Positions 41,399 through 49,744 of a DNA stretch of 64,000 bases are shown in pieces. Under the pieces are notes generated by a model that saw nothing but the letters and a program-made list of their open reading frames with translations, was not told the origin of the DNA and ran no database searches. This stretch comes from Nocardioides halotolerans DSM 19273 (lineage in GTDB: Bacteria > Actinomycetota > Actinomycetes > Propionibacteriales > Nocardioidaceae): NCBI RefSeq assembly GCF_000422805.1, contig NZ_KE383924.1:185772-249771 (forward strand). The letters run 5' to 3'. Numbering within the stretch: position 1 is the stretch's first letter; each line of letters starts with the position of its first letter. Position numbers and translations under genes: made by a program.

Positions 41399-42049
41399 CT
41401 ACGTGGACACCTCGGTGGGGTCCGCGGACCCCTCGCCCAGGATCTCGGCGGCGACCGCCACGACTTCGTGCTCACCGGTGAACTCGGCGTCGAGCCGGTC
41501 GTGGGCGACCACCGACAGCAGCGCGTTGAGCGCGACCCCCGCGAGGTTGCCCCACGAGGAGACGTAGGAGAACTGCCACCACCACAGCGCCTCGGCGAGG
41601 TCGCCCTCCTGGAAGTGCCGCAGCCCGGTCTCCAGGTCGGAGGCGATGCTGGTGAGGTCGTCGGAGAGCTGGCTCTCGACGACCTCGGGGACATAGGGGT
41701 CGAAGACGTAGCTGTAGGTGTCGAGGTTGTCGAGCATCCCGGCCAGCCGCAGCCGCATGTCGTCGAGGTCGGACTCGGGCCCGACGTCGGGCTGGTACTT
41801 CTGGCGCGGCTCGAAGTCGCGCTGTGCGCCGAGCCTGGCACCCGCCAGGGAGATCTGGCTGATCTCGAGCAGCAGCAGCGAGATCGCGGGCCCGACGTCG
41901 CCCTCGCGCGCGATCTCGCGGAGCGCGAGCAGGAAGCTCGCGAAGGAGTCGGCGATGCTCTGCGCGAAGTCCTCGTCCTCGCTGGTGAGGACCTCGCGTG
42001 CCACCTGCCCGTCGTCCGGGGGTACGTCGTTGGTCGGCACATCGTTCAC
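41399..42049 (-). CDS. DUF5063-type protein
   Basis: This 216-residue cytoplasmic protein is acidic and helical. It has EDFAQSIADSFASFLLALREIAREG (about 27-51), LLEISQISLAGARLGAQRDF and the tail WWWQFSYVSSWGNLAGVALNALLSVVAHDRLDAEF. This pattern matches the uncharacterised actinobacterial DUF5063 family, which often follows recR. GTG 42049 overlaps the recR stop. It may partner RecR or the ybaB-dnaX group; function is unknown. Confidence 0.85.
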   Translation of the reverse strand: MNDVPTNDVPPDDGQVAREVLTSEDEDFAQSIADSFASFLLALREIAREGDVGPAISLLLLEISQISLAGARLGAQRDFEPRQKYQPDVGPESDLDDMRLRLAGMLDNLDTYSYVFDPYVPEVVESQLSDDLTSIASDLETGLRHFQEGDLAEALWWWQFSYVSSWGNLAGVALNALLSVVAHDRLDAEFTGEHEVVAVAAEILGEGSADPTEVST

Positions 42050-42642
42050 TGGGCGCTCCGCCTTCCCGCCAGGGCTCGTCCGAGGGTGACCTCGTCGGCG
42101 TACTCCAGGTCGCCGCCGACCGGTAGCCCGCTGGCGAGCCGGGTCACCGTGAGGTCGAGGTCCTTCAACATACGTGTGAGGTAGGTGGCGGTCGCCTCCC
42201 CCTCCAGGTTGGGATCGGTCGCGAGGATCAGCTCGGTGACCGTGCCGTCGGAGAGCCGCATCATCAGCTCGCGCACGCGCAGCTGCTCGGGGCCGATGCC
42301 GTCGATCGGCGAGATCGCCCCGCCGAGCACGTGGTAGCGGCCCTTGAACTCGCGCGTGCGCTCGATGGCCACGACGTCCTTGTACTCCTCGACCACGCAG
42401 AGGACGGTCAGGTCGCGCCGCGGGTCGCTGCAGATCCGGCACAGGTCGGCCTCGGAGACGTTGAAGCAGATCGAGCAGAACTTCACCCGCGCCTTGACCT
42501 CGATGAGGACCTCCGCGAGGCGGCGTACGTCGGGCTCCTCGGCCTGCAGCAGGTGGAAGGCGATGCGCTGGGCGCCCTTCGGCCCGACGCCCGGCAGCCG
42601 GCCGAGCTCGTCGATGAGGTCCTGGACCACGCCTTCGTACAT
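42046..42642 (-). CDS. recR: Recombination mediator RecR
   Basis: This 198-residue protein is of canonical length. A helix-hairpin-helix at 14-27 (GRLPGVGPKGAQRIAF) is followed by a C4 zinc finger in the segment CSICFNVSEADLCRIC and a TOPRIM domain with VEEYKDVVAIE and ATDPNLEGEATATYL. RecR with RecO/RecF loads RecA on gapped DNA. It is 15 bases downstream of ybaB in the classic dnaX-ybaB-recR order, and the tail GRALAGRRSAQ is normal. Confidence 0.97.
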   Translation of the reverse strand: MYEGVVQDLIDELGRLPGVGPKGAQRIAFHLLQAEEPDVRRLAEVLIEVKARVKFCSICFNVSEADLCRICSDPRRDLTVLCVVEEYKDVVAIERTREFKGRYHVLGGAISPIDGIGPEQLRVRELMMRLSDGTVTELILATDPNLEGEATATYLTRMLKDLDLTVTRLASGLPVGGDLEYADEVTLGRALAGRRSAQ

Positions 42643-42657
42643 GGGGGTGGTGGACCG

Positions 42658-43056
42658 CTAGCCGGAGAAGCCGAGCTGGCCCGGCGCGGACGGCGGGCCG
42701 CCGGGGCCGCCCATGCCGCCCATGCCCCCGGCCAGCGGGCCGAGGGCCTCGGTCGCCATCGCGTCGGCCTTCGCCTTCGCGTCGCGGTAGGCGGCCACGA
42801 CCATGTCGCCGAGGTCGGCGAGGCTCTCGGCGTCGTCGGCGTCGAACGAGCCCGGCGTGAGCGTGACGCCGGTCAGCTCGCCGACGCCGTTGACCTTGAC
42901 GGTGACCGAGCCGACGCTGCCCTCGACCTCGGTGTCGTGGAGCCGCTCCTGCGCCTGGGCGAGCTGCTCCTGCATCTGCTGCGCCTGCTGCAGCAGGGAG
43001 TTCATGTCGAAGCCGCCGGCGCCGAGCGCCTCGAACGGGTTTTGGCCCTCGGTCAT
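42658..43056 (-). CDS. ybaB: YbaB/EbfC nucleoid-associated protein
   Basis: This 132-residue protein has QQAQQMQEQLAQAQERLHDTEVEGSVGSVTVKVNGVGELTGVTLTPGSF, the EbfC fold (split here only for description). The C-terminal Gly/Pro/Met-rich tail (GGMGGMGGPGGPPSAPGQ) is an actinobacterial extension. It binds DNA with little specificity as a dimer. GTG/ATG choice: start at 43056 after the dnaX stop with a 22-base gap, likely co-transcribed. Confidence 0.93.
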   Translation of the reverse strand: MTEGQNPFEALGAGGFDMNSLLQQAQQMQEQLAQAQERLHDTEVEGSVGSVTVKVNGVGELTGVTLTPGSFDADDAESLADLGDMVVAAYRDAKAKADAMATEALGPLAGGMGGMGGPGGPPSAPGQLGFSG

Positions 43057-43078
43057 GGTCGGTGCCCTTCGGTGGTCG

Positions 43079-45154
43079 TCATGAGTGCTTGATCTCCTCG
43101 ATCGTCGATGCGCCGAGCTCGCGGGCGAGCAGGTCCTCGCTGCCGAGGTCGTCGGGGTCGGCGTCGAGGTCGTCGCGGCTGGCCACGGCGTCGGCGGCGG
43201 CCAGCTCGTCGGTGCGCGGGGTCTCGGCGCCCTTCGGCCTGGTCTGCTGGATCGCCTCGCGGGCGGCGGCCCTTGCCGCGCTCGGGTCGGGCGTCTCCGG
43301 TCGCGCCTCGTCGTCGGCCGCCCACGCGGGCGGCGCGTCGGGCGCGTCGGTGGCGGCCGGCTCCGGCGCGGGCTGGGCTTCTGACTGCGCCACGGGCGCG
43401 GGGTCGGTCGCCGCCCTGGTGACGACCGGTGCGGCCTCGGGCTGGGCGCCCGGGTCGACGATCGTCTCGATCTTCCAGTCGGCGCCGACCACGTCGATCG
43501 CGGCCTGGTGGACCACCTCGGCGCAGCCGCTGGACACGAAGCTGTCGCGCGCGCCGGCGTTGGCGAACCCGAGCGTGAGCACGTTGCCGTCGAGGCCGAC
43601 CACCTGGCAGTTCTGGGTGAGGTGGATCCAGGCCATCCGGCGACGGGTCTTGGTGGACTCGACGACGTCGGGCCACAGCAGGCGGACGTCGACCAGGCTC
43701 AGGCTGCTGCCGCGGACCGGGGTCGGCGTGGGCTGGGCGGGCTGGGGGGTGGGCTGGGGCGAGGGCTGGGGCGTGGCCTCGGGAGCACGCTCCGGCTCGG
43801 GCGGCGCCTCGGCGGCGGGCTCGGCAGCGGGCTCGGCAGCGACCGGCGCGGGGGCAGGTGCGACGGGCTCCGGCGCGGCGACGGTGTCGGCCATCGCCGC
43901 CGGCGCCGCGGCTGCGGCGGGGCGGTCCTGGGCGGGAGGCGCCGTCGGAGCCGGGGCCGCGCTGGCGGCCGCGCTCGGGGTGCCGGTGATGGCGGCGCGG
44001 CGCTCGAGCCGGTCGAGGCGCGCGGCGAGGCCGTCGGTCGTGTGGTCGGCGCCGGGAAGCAGCACCCGGGCGCACAGCAGCTCGAGCAGCAGCCGCGGCG
44101 CGGTGGCTCCGCGCATCTCGGTGAGGCCGGTGGCGAGGATGTCGGCGGCCCGGCTCAGCTCCGTCGCGCCGAACCTGGCCGCCTGGGCGACCAGCCGGTC
44201 GGCGAGGTCTTCGGAGACGTCGATCAGGCCGCTCGCGGTGGCCCCCGGGACGGCGGCCACGATCACCAGGTCGCGGAGCCGCCGGAGGAGGTCCTCGGTG
44301 AAGCGGCGCGGGTCCTGGCCGGTCTCGACGACCTTGTCGACGACGCTGAACACCGACGCACCGTCACCGGCTGAGAACGCGTCGACCACCTCGTCGAGCA
44401 GCGCGTCGGGCGTGTAGCCGAGCAGCCCCGAGGCCAGCTCGTGGGTCACCCCGGCAGGGCCGGCGCCGCCGATCAGCTGGTCGAGGACCGAGAGCGTGTC
44501 GCGGGCCGAGCCGCCGCCCGCGCGCACGACCAGCGGCAATGCGGCGGGCTCGATGGCGACGCCCTCCTTGCGGGCGAGCTCGTCGAGGTAGGAGGACATG
44601 AGCCGCGGCGGGATGAGCCGGAACGGGTAGTGGTGGGTGCGCGAGCGGATGGTCGGGATGACCTTGTCGGGCTCGGTGGTCGCGAAGATGAAGCGGAGGT
44701 GCTCCGGCGGTTCCTCGACGAGCTTGAGCAGGGCGTTGAAGCCCTGGGTCGAGACCATGTGGGCCTCGTCGATGATGTAGACCTTGTACTTGCTCCTGAC
44801 CGGCGCGAAGAAGGCCTTCTCCCGCAGGTCGCGCGCGTCGTCGACGCCGCCGTGGGAGGCCGCGTCGATCTCGATGACGTCGATCGACCCCGACCCGCCG
44901 CGGGCCAGGTCGCGGCAGCTGTCGCACTCGCCGCACGGATCGGCGACCGGCGCCTTCTCGCAGTTGAGCGCGCGCGCCAGGATGCGCGCGCTCGTGGTCT
45001 TGCCGCACCCTCGCGGGCCGCTGAAGAGGTAGGCGTGGTTGACGCGGTTGCCGGCCAGCGCTGCGCGCAGCGGCTCGGTGACGTGCTCCTGGCCGATGAC
45101 CTCGGCGAAGGTCTCCGGCCGGTAGCGGCGGTAGAGAGCGAGAGGGGACTCCAT
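43079..45154 (-). CDS. dnaX: DNA polymerase III subunits gamma/tau
   Basis: This 691-residue clamp-loader ATPase has Walker A GPRGCGKTTS with Lys52, zinc ligands Cys65, Cys74, Cys77 and Cys80, and DEAHM at about 128. The sensor and lid domains run to about 355, then a Pro/Ala/Glu-rich tau-like linker (about 380-480) and a C-terminal domain (about 480-600) that binds the polymerase core. The tail is acidic. No programmed frameshift motif (A-rich slippery run) is visible, so gamma may arise by other means or be absent. It heads the dnaX-ybaB-recR run. Confidence 0.97.
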   Translation of the reverse strand: MESPLALYRRYRPETFAEVIGQEHVTEPLRAALAGNRVNHAYLFSGPRGCGKTTSARILARALNCEKAPVADPCGECDSCRDLARGGSGSIDVIEIDAASHGGVDDARDLREKAFFAPVRSKYKVYIIDEAHMVSTQGFNALLKLVEEPPEHLRFIFATTEPDKVIPTIRSRTHHYPFRLIPPRLMSSYLDELARKEGVAIEPAALPLVVRAGGGSARDTLSVLDQLIGGAGPAGVTHELASGLLGYTPDALLDEVVDAFSAGDGASVFSVVDKVVETGQDPRRFTEDLLRRLRDLVIVAAVPGATASGLIDVSEDLADRLVAQAARFGATELSRAADILATGLTEMRGATAPRLLLELLCARVLLPGADHTTDGLAARLDRLERRAAITGTPSAAASAAPAPTAPPAQDRPAAAAAPAAMADTVAAPEPVAPAPAPVAAEPAAEPAAEAPPEPERAPEATPQPSPQPTPQPAQPTPTPVRGSSLSLVDVRLLWPDVVESTKTRRRMAWIHLTQNCQVVGLDGNVLTLGFANAGARDSFVSSGCAEVVHQAAIDVVGADWKIETIVDPGAQPEAAPVVTRAATDPAPVAQSEAQPAPEPAATDAPDAPPAWAADDEARPETPDPSAARAAAREAIQQTRPKGAETPRTDELAAADAVASRDDLDADPDDLGSEDLLARELGASTIEEIKHS

Positions 45155-45205
45155 TTGCCCTGAACCCTAGTTGCCGCCATCGACACCCGAAAGGCGGCTG
45201 TCCCG

Positions 45206-45574
45206 TCAGTACCAGCCGTACGCGCGCAGCTGCTCCTCGCTCAGGCCCAGGGCGTGCCCGACCTCGTGACCGAGCACCTTCAGCACCCGCGGGCCGACCT
45301 CCTCCACGCTGCGGCAGACGGTCAGGATCGGCAGCCGGTAGAGCGTGATGACGTCGGGCAGGGAGCCGGGCACCCTGCCGCCGGTCCTGGTCGTGGCGAT
45401 CCCGCGGAACATCCCGAGCAGCAGCGTCCCCGGCTTCGCCTCACCTGGCTCGGGCAGCTCACGCACGACGACCGCGATGTGCGCCACCAGCGCGGCCGCC
45501 TCGTCAGGGAGCTGGTCGAGCGCGTCGCGCACCAGCTCGTCGAAGGCGTCGGGGGGCACGAGGCTCGGGTCCAC
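45206..45574 (-). CDS. Minigluzincin-type metallopeptidase family protein
   Basis: This 122-residue protein contains GHEVGHALGLSEEQLRAYGWY, a HExxH zinc motif with a following Glu. This is the pattern of the small zincin-like proteins (PF06262-type) of actinobacteria. The N-terminus (VDPSLVPPDAFDELVRDALDQLPDE) is family-like. GTG 45574 is favoured: the frame upstream to 45718 crosses the SRP RNA. It may be a proteolysis or stress factor; activity in these small members is unproven. Confidence 0.85.
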   Translation of the reverse strand: MDPSLVPPDAFDELVRDALDQLPDEAAALVAHIAVVVRELPEPGEAKPGTLLLGMFRGIATTRTGGRVPGSLPDVITLYRLPILTVCRSVEEVGPRVLKVLGHEVGHALGLSEEQLRAYGWY

Positions 45575-45637
45575 CCCACGATCCTGCCCGGCGCCCGGAA
45601 GCGCATCGACGTACCGCGGGCGGGCCCGAACATGAAG

Positions 45638-45728
45638 AGGCCCCCCGCGTACCCGGCAGAGCTTGCCGACCCTTGCTGCCTTCCGGCCCTGGGGGAGTTG
45701 AGCTAGGTGCCGCCACACGGGGGGTTGC
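45638..45728 (-). ncRNA. ffs: Signal recognition particle RNA (small bacterial type)
   Basis: On the minus strand the RNA starts with CCCCCCGTGTGGC and continues into AACTCCCCCAGGGCCGG, then AAGGCAGCAAGGG, GGTCGGCAAGCTCTGCCGG and GTACGCGGGGGG. The apical domain GGAAGGCAGCAAGGG and its asymmetric loop are the SRP54 (Ffh) binding site. The ends CCCCCC/GGGGGG close the hairpin, core 45641-45724. It lies between the small zincin gene and tRNA-Ser, as in other actinobacteria. Confidence 0.94.
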
Positions 45729-45825
45729 GACGAGTGTAGGTGAGCGCCGCGCGGGGCTCCAACGCGACGGTTCGATGGCGGTTCCGATTCGGTGGCCCCA
45801 CGACCCGGCCGGTACTCTCCTGCGC

Positions 45826-45914
45826 GGAGGATTCGCCTAGTGGCCTATGGCGCTCGCTTGGAAAGCGGGTTGGGTTAACAGCCCTCGCGGGTTCGAATCC
45901 CGCATCCTCCGCCA
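45826..45914 (+). tRNA. tRNA-Ser (anticodon GGA), CCA encoded
   Basis: A class II tRNA. Acceptor GGAGGAT (45826-45832) pairs with ATCCTCC (45904-45910), discriminator G, and CCA is encoded at 45912-45914. The anticodon stem holds loop TTGGAAA (anticodon GGA). A long variable arm (about GTTGGGTTAACAGCCCT) and the T arm GCGGGTTCGAATCCCGC confirm serine. Confidence 0.97.
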
Positions 45915-45930
45915 CTGCTCAGCGACCGGG

Positions 45931-46467
45931 TCACGGATCCGGCACCCAGTCGAGCACCGCGTGCAGCAGCTCCTCCGGCCTCGCCGCGCTGTCGAGCCGC
46001 AGCACGGGCTGCCGGCGCTCGCCGAGCCACCTCTCGTGCGCCACCAGGCTGCGGCCGTCGAACACCGGGTCGTCATAGCCGCGCGCCCACTCGAGGAAGA
46101 CCTCCCACGCGTCGGCGTCGAAGGGGCGATCCGCACGCCGGTGCACCTCGCGGGCCTGAAGGCGCCGGATCCGCTCCTCGGGGTCGAGGGCCAGGAACAC
46201 GATCGCGTCGCACTCGTCGACGACCGCGTCGCCCCACCCGATCATCGACCCGGACAGCACCCACGCCTCGCGGGGGACGAAGACGCTGCGCATCAGCGAC
46301 AGCCGGTCGCCCTCGGGCCGCTTCTCGACGTACGGCGGATCGGTCGGCACCCAGAAGTAGTCGTCGGCGTCGGCGTGCGGCACCGACCAGTGGTTCGCCA
46401 GCGCCCGAGCGAGCGTGGTCGTGCCGGACCCGCTGGCCCCCAGCACGTGGAGTCGGCACCGTCGCAT
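45931..46467 (-). CDS. P-loop NTPase, adenylate-kinase-like
   Basis: This 178-residue protein has Walker A GASGSGTTTLARAL at about 10-23, with Thr in place of the usual Lys (GxxGSGTTT). DADDYFWVPTDPPYVEKRP follows, then the lid-like FVPREAWVLSGSMIGWGD and LDPEERIRRLQAREVHRRADRPFD. This resembles the shikimate/adenylate-kinase-like family of uncharacterised actinobacterial proteins (FlaR-like). The missing Lys may reduce activity. The substrate is unknown. Confidence 0.85.
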   Translation of the reverse strand: MRRCRLHVLGASGSGTTTLARALANHWSVPHADADDYFWVPTDPPYVEKRPEGDRLSLMRSVFVPREAWVLSGSMIGWGDAVVDECDAIVFLALDPEERIRRLQAREVHRRADRPFDADAWEVFLEWARGYDDPVFDGRSLVAHERWLGERRQPVLRLDSAARPEELLHAVLDWVPDP

Positions 46468-46507
46468 GTCGCCATTGTCGCGGGCCGGCCTGCGGGCCTG
46501 CGACGGC

Positions 46508-47884
46508 TCACAAGCGGATCGGCTGTTCCGCGGCGCGGACGTACTGCAGGGCCGCGAGCACGCGCCTGTTGCTGGCCGAGTCGGCGTGCAGGCCGAGCTT
46601 GGCGAAGATGCTGCCGACCAGCGGCTCCACCGTCTTGACGCTGAGGTGCAGCTCCTCGCAGATCGCGGCGTTGGAGAGCCCGCGCGAGATGAGCTCGAGC
46701 ACGTCGTGCTCTCGCTCGGTGAGGCCGTCGAGGTGGCCGGCGCGCCGCTCGGCCGCGATGGCCTCCGTCAGGCTCAGGTGCTCGAGCACGAGGGCCGCTT
46801 GCCGGGCGAGGTCGTCGAGCAGCCGCTCCTCGGCACGCGAGAGCGGGTCCGCGCGCGAGACGACGAGCGCACCCCTGACCTCCTCATCGCGACAGACCGT
46901 CCGCAGGGCCGCCCACGGGCCGGCGGACAGCGAGGCGAGTGGGCCAGGCGGCGGCTCCGGGCCGCTCTCGGGCCAGAGACCGACGGCGTGCATGCCGTCC
47001 TCGCCGCCGAGCCACACCGAGGCGCTGGTGGCGCGCAGTGCCTCGGCGGTCGCGCGAGCCAGCGCCGCCGGGAGCTCGCGTGGGTCGCCACCGCTGCGCG
47101 AGAGCCACGTGAGCGCGGAGTACGCCGCGGCGTGCTGTCCGTGCACGATGGCGAGCCCGGCGGCCACGGGGATCAGCGGCGTCGTGAGCAGCCCCGCCCG
47201 GGGCGAGCCGGCCACGACGAGTCCCACCACAAGGGCGACCGCGGACACCGAGACGGCCGCGAGGAGCCAGCCCAGCTGGCGGGCCGCCTCGCCGGACCGC
47301 CAGCGGACCACCAGCACGACGACCCACAGCAGCTGCAGGAGCACGAACGACGGGTTGGTCACCCCGTCCCAGAGGGTCGAGACCAGGGCGGGCGACCCGC
47401 CGTGGATCGGGTGCCTCGTCTCGACGCCGGACGCCGCGTAGCCCACCGGCCAGCCCGCCGACAGGACCGTCGAGAACGCGGAGACGGCGACGACCGCACC
47501 CACGACCGGCCGCCACCGGCTCGAGGGCGGGCGGCCGTCGGGGAAGCAGACCACCCACACGGTGACCAGGCAGATCACCACCGGCACCAGCCACGTGCCG
47601 ACCCACGCCCACCAGCGCACCGAGCCGCCGGAGTCCGCGTGCGCGACCTGCCGCCCCAGGAACATCACCGCCTCGACCGCCCCGACGACCAGCAGCAGCC
47701 GGCCCTCGAGGTGGCCGGACCTCTGGTGGAGGACGTAGACGCCGACCGCCGTGCACGAGAGCGCGAGCAGGCCGTTGTGGAGGTTGGGCAGCCACCAGCC
47801 CCTCGCCAGCCCGACGGTGACCAGCACCAGCACCACGCTGAGCGTCAGCACCGGCACGAGGCCGCGCAGGGAGGGGCGGGACAC
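46508..47884 (-). CDS. Membrane-anchored LuxR-family regulator
   Basis: This 458-residue protein has about eight hydrophobic segments (about 8-230), a GAF-like linker (about 260-380, RATAEALRATSASVWLGGEDG), then a C-terminal LuxR HTH (LTEREHDVLELISRGLSNAAICEELHLSVKTVEPLVGSIFAKLGL). Membrane-integrated LuxR proteins of this layout are known in actinobacteria, but their signals are not. GTG 47884 faces the membrane protein at 47995 across 110 bases that contain a palindrome (47918-47935). Confidence 0.87.
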   Translation of the reverse strand: MSRPSLRGLVPVLTLSVVLVLVTVGLARGWWLPNLHNGLLALSCTAVGVYVLHQRSGHLEGRLLLVVGAVEAVMFLGRQVAHADSGGSVRWWAWVGTWLVPVVICLVTVWVVCFPDGRPPSSRWRPVVGAVVAVSAFSTVLSAGWPVGYAASGVETRHPIHGGSPALVSTLWDGVTNPSFVLLQLLWVVVLVVRWRSGEAARQLGWLLAAVSVSAVALVVGLVVAGSPRAGLLTTPLIPVAAGLAIVHGQHAAAYSALTWLSRSGGDPRELPAALARATAEALRATSASVWLGGEDGMHAVGLWPESGPEPPPGPLASLSAGPWAALRTVCRDEEVRGALVVSRADPLSRAEERLLDDLARQAALVLEHLSLTEAIAAERRAGHLDGLTEREHDVLELISRGLSNAAICEELHLSVKTVEPLVGSIFAKLGLHADSASNRRVLAALQYVRAAEQPIRL

Positions 47885-47917
47885 CGAGGAATCGTGACAC
47901 CCACCGGCCTCTGAGTC

Positions 47918-47935
47918 AGCAGGGGAAACCCTGCT
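47918..47935. promoter_or_regulatory. Palindrome between divergent LuxR and membrane genes
   Basis: AGCAGGGGAAACCCTGCT has a perfect seven-base stem and a GAAA spacer. It lies centrally between the two divergent starts and is the right size for a LuxR/NarL-type dimer site. Confidence 0.5.
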
Positions 47936-47994
47936 CGCGAGGTCCAGGGGTCTCCCCGTGGCGCGACGTCCGCCGTCTCCCGAGGCTGGCCGGC

Positions 47995-48612
47995 ATGACC
48001 ACCACCGCACCTGACATCACCCACGCCGCGAGTCCGGAGGAGCGGCTGCTCACCGGCTCGCTGCTCGTGGCCCCCGTGGCCTACCTGGCCGCCGACACGA
48101 CGTACGCCGCACGCGGCTGGGACGACGGCACCGCCGGACTGCTCGCCGTTCTCGCCTCCATCGCCTACGGTCTGGTGTTCCTCCGCGTGGCCGGCTGGCT
48201 GCGGCCGGCCGCGCGGCTCCGCGCGGCGATCGTCGTCGTCGGCCTGGTCGGGATGTCCGGCGCCGTGGCCTACGGGTTCGACGCCATCCACCTGTCCCTG
48301 GGCGACACCGAGCTCGTCGACCGGGCCGGGGCGGCGACCCTCATCAAGCCGCTCGGGCTGTTCTTCCCCCTGGCCCTGGGCCTGGTCGGCGCGGCGCTCG
48401 TCCGGCTCGGCGCCCGCTGGCAGGGCGGCCTCGTGCTGGTCGCCGCCCTCGTCTGGCCGGTCGCCCACATCGGCAACGTCGCCCCGCTGGCCGTCGCCGT
48501 GAACATCGCGCTGGTCGCCGGCCTCGGCACGCTCCTCTGGCAGCTGCCGGTGGCGGAGGGCGACTCGCGCGACAAGCCCGGGAGCGACCTGCACGCGGCT
48601 CGGCGGGGATAG
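47995..48612 (+). CDS. Multi-span membrane protein, unknown
   Basis: This 205-residue protein has about six hydrophobic segments (GSLLVAPVAYLAAD, GLLAVLASIAYGLVFL, AAIVVVGLVGMSGAVAYGF, LIKPLGLFFPLALGLVGAALV, GLVLVAALVWPVAHIGN, VAVNIALVAGLGTLLW). It is not clearly related to a named transporter. The divergent partner is the membrane-anchored LuxR protein, so it is a likely target or co-sensor. Its TAG stop (48610-48612) lies inside the left arm of the palindromic element at 48606-48673. Confidence 0.75.
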   Translation: MTTTAPDITHAASPEERLLTGSLLVAPVAYLAADTTYAARGWDDGTAGLLAVLASIAYGLVFLRVAGWLRPAARLRAAIVVVGLVGMSGAVAYGFDAIHLSLGDTELVDRAGAATLIKPLGLFFPLALGLVGAALVRLGARWQGGLVLVAALVWPVAHIGNVAPLAVAVNIALVAGLGTLLWQLPVAEGDSRDKPGSDLHAARRG

Positions 48613-48673
48613 TCCGTGACGTGTGGGTTGCGGAAACGCTGGCTCCGCAGACCCAAACGTCAGGGACTATCCC
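48606..48673. repeat. 68-bp palindromic element
   Basis: GGGATAGTCC (48606-48615) pairs perfectly with GGACTATCCC (48664-48673). Inner arms (TGACGTGTGGGTTGCGG against CCGCAGACCCAAACGTCA) continue the stem with a few mismatches and one indel, leaving a short loop near 48636-48643. It begins inside the stop codon of the membrane protein and ends 61 bases before the DM13 ATG. Like the 84-bp element at 19872 it is a near-perfect long hairpin without a T-run. Confidence 0.75.
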
Positions 48674-48734
48674 GCCCCTGCCCCGGAGTCGCCGCCCCGG
48701 TGTCACGTTTGCGGTGCTGGCACGACTGCACCCC

Positions 48735-49283
48735 ATGAGGCGCAGGTGGTGGGTCGCGGGGCTCGCGGTCGTCCTCGTGGTGGCAGGCGGCTACTGGTTC
48801 CAGCCGTGGCGGCTCGTCACCACCCGCGAGGTCGACGAGCGGCTGCCCGCGGTGGCCGGTCCGTCGTCACCCGGCAGCACCGCCACCACGAGCACGGAGC
48901 CGACGTCACTCGAAGCCGCCCCGACCCCGGTGGCGCCGGTCGAGCTCCTGCGCGGGCGGTTCGTCAGCCATGAGCACGGCACGAGCGGACGGGTCCGCGT
49001 CGTCGGCCAGCCCGACGGGCGTCGGCTGCTCGCGATCGAAGACCTCGACACCTCCGACGGTCCGGACCTGCACGTCTGGCTCACCGACGCCGAGGTCACC
49101 GACGACGGCTGGCGGGTCTTCGACGACGGGAGGTACGTCGACCTCGGCGAGCTGCGCGGCAACAAGGGCAACCTGGTCTACGAGCTGCCCGCCCGCGTCG
49201 ACCTGGCCGACTACCAGAGCGTGTCGATCTGGTGCGAGAGGTTCTCGGTCTCGTTCGGAGCCGCGGCACTCACGCCCGCCTGA
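48735..49283 (+). CDS. DM13-domain membrane-anchored protein
   Basis: This 182-residue protein has an N-terminal membrane segment (about 5-20) and a Thr/Ser/Pro linker (about 42-70). A DM13 domain follows (about 72-178, ELLRGRFVSHEHGTSGRVRVV ... LHVWLTDAEV ... NLVYELPARVDLADYQSVSIWCERFSVSFG). DM13 domains are thought to take part in electron transfer, with a conserved Cys, here in IWCERF. The last 73 bases overlap the convergent rnhA gene. Confidence 0.83.
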   Translation: MRRRWWVAGLAVVLVVAGGYWFQPWRLVTTREVDERLPAVAGPSSPGSTATTSTEPTSLEAAPTPVAPVELLRGRFVSHEHGTSGRVRVVGQPDGRRLLAIEDLDTSDGPDLHVWLTDAEVTDDGWRVFDDGRYVDLGELRGNKGNLVYELPARVDLADYQSVSIWCERFSVSFGAAALTPA

Positions 49284-49744
49284 CGGCTCGCCTCGACCGC
49301 CAGCCGGTCGACGAAGTCGTTCATCTCGTGCCCCGAGTGCCCCTTGACCCACTGGAAGGCGACGTCGCCGCGCTGCGCGACCAGCGTGACGAGCGGCTCC
49401 CAGAGGTCGCGGTTGGCGACCGGCTTCCTCGCCGACGTGACCCAGCCGCGGGCCTGCCACCCGGCGTACCACCGGTCGCGGAAGCAGTTGACGACGTAGG
49501 TCGAGTCCGACACGACCAGGAGCGGCCCCGACAGCGACCGCACCGCCTCGAGCGCCGCCCGGATCTCCATCCGCTGGTTGGTCGAGGGGTTCTCGGTGCC
49601 GGAGGCGAACTCCTCGGTCGAGAGCGCCCAGGCCCAGCCGCCGGGGCCGGGGTTGCCGGAGCAGGCGCCGTCGGTGAACACCGAGCGGGCGCCGGCCGGC
49701 ACGGCCATGTCGGCAGGGCGGGGGCGGGAACCAGGACGGGGCAT
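49211..49744 (-). CDS. rnhA: Ribonuclease HI
   Basis: This 177-residue RNase H has catalytic residues Asp25 (FTDGACSGNPGPGGW), Glu60 (NQRMEIRAALEA), Asp80 (VVSDSTYVVN) and Asp146 (GHEMNDFVDRLA), with His136 in KGHSGHE. It degrades RNA in RNA-DNA hybrids. The first 20 residues are an extra basic/Pro leader. The ATG at 49744 shares one base with the mycP stop (TGATG); ATG 49708 (MAVPAGARS) is an alternative. The 3' end overlaps the DM13 gene. Confidence 0.95.
   Translation of the reverse strand: MPRPGSRPRPADMAVPAGARSVFTDGACSGNPGPGGWAWALSTEEFASGTENPSTNQRMEIRAALEAVRSLSGPLLVVSDSTYVVNCFRDRWYAGWQARGWVTSARKPVANRDLWEPLVTLVAQRGDVAFQWVKGHSGHEMNDFVDRLAVEASRQAGVSAAAPNETENLSHQIDTLW

Noticed and set aside
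45575..45718. N-terminal extension of the small zincin gene
   Set aside because: It would translate through the SRP RNA; family length fits the GTG at 45574.
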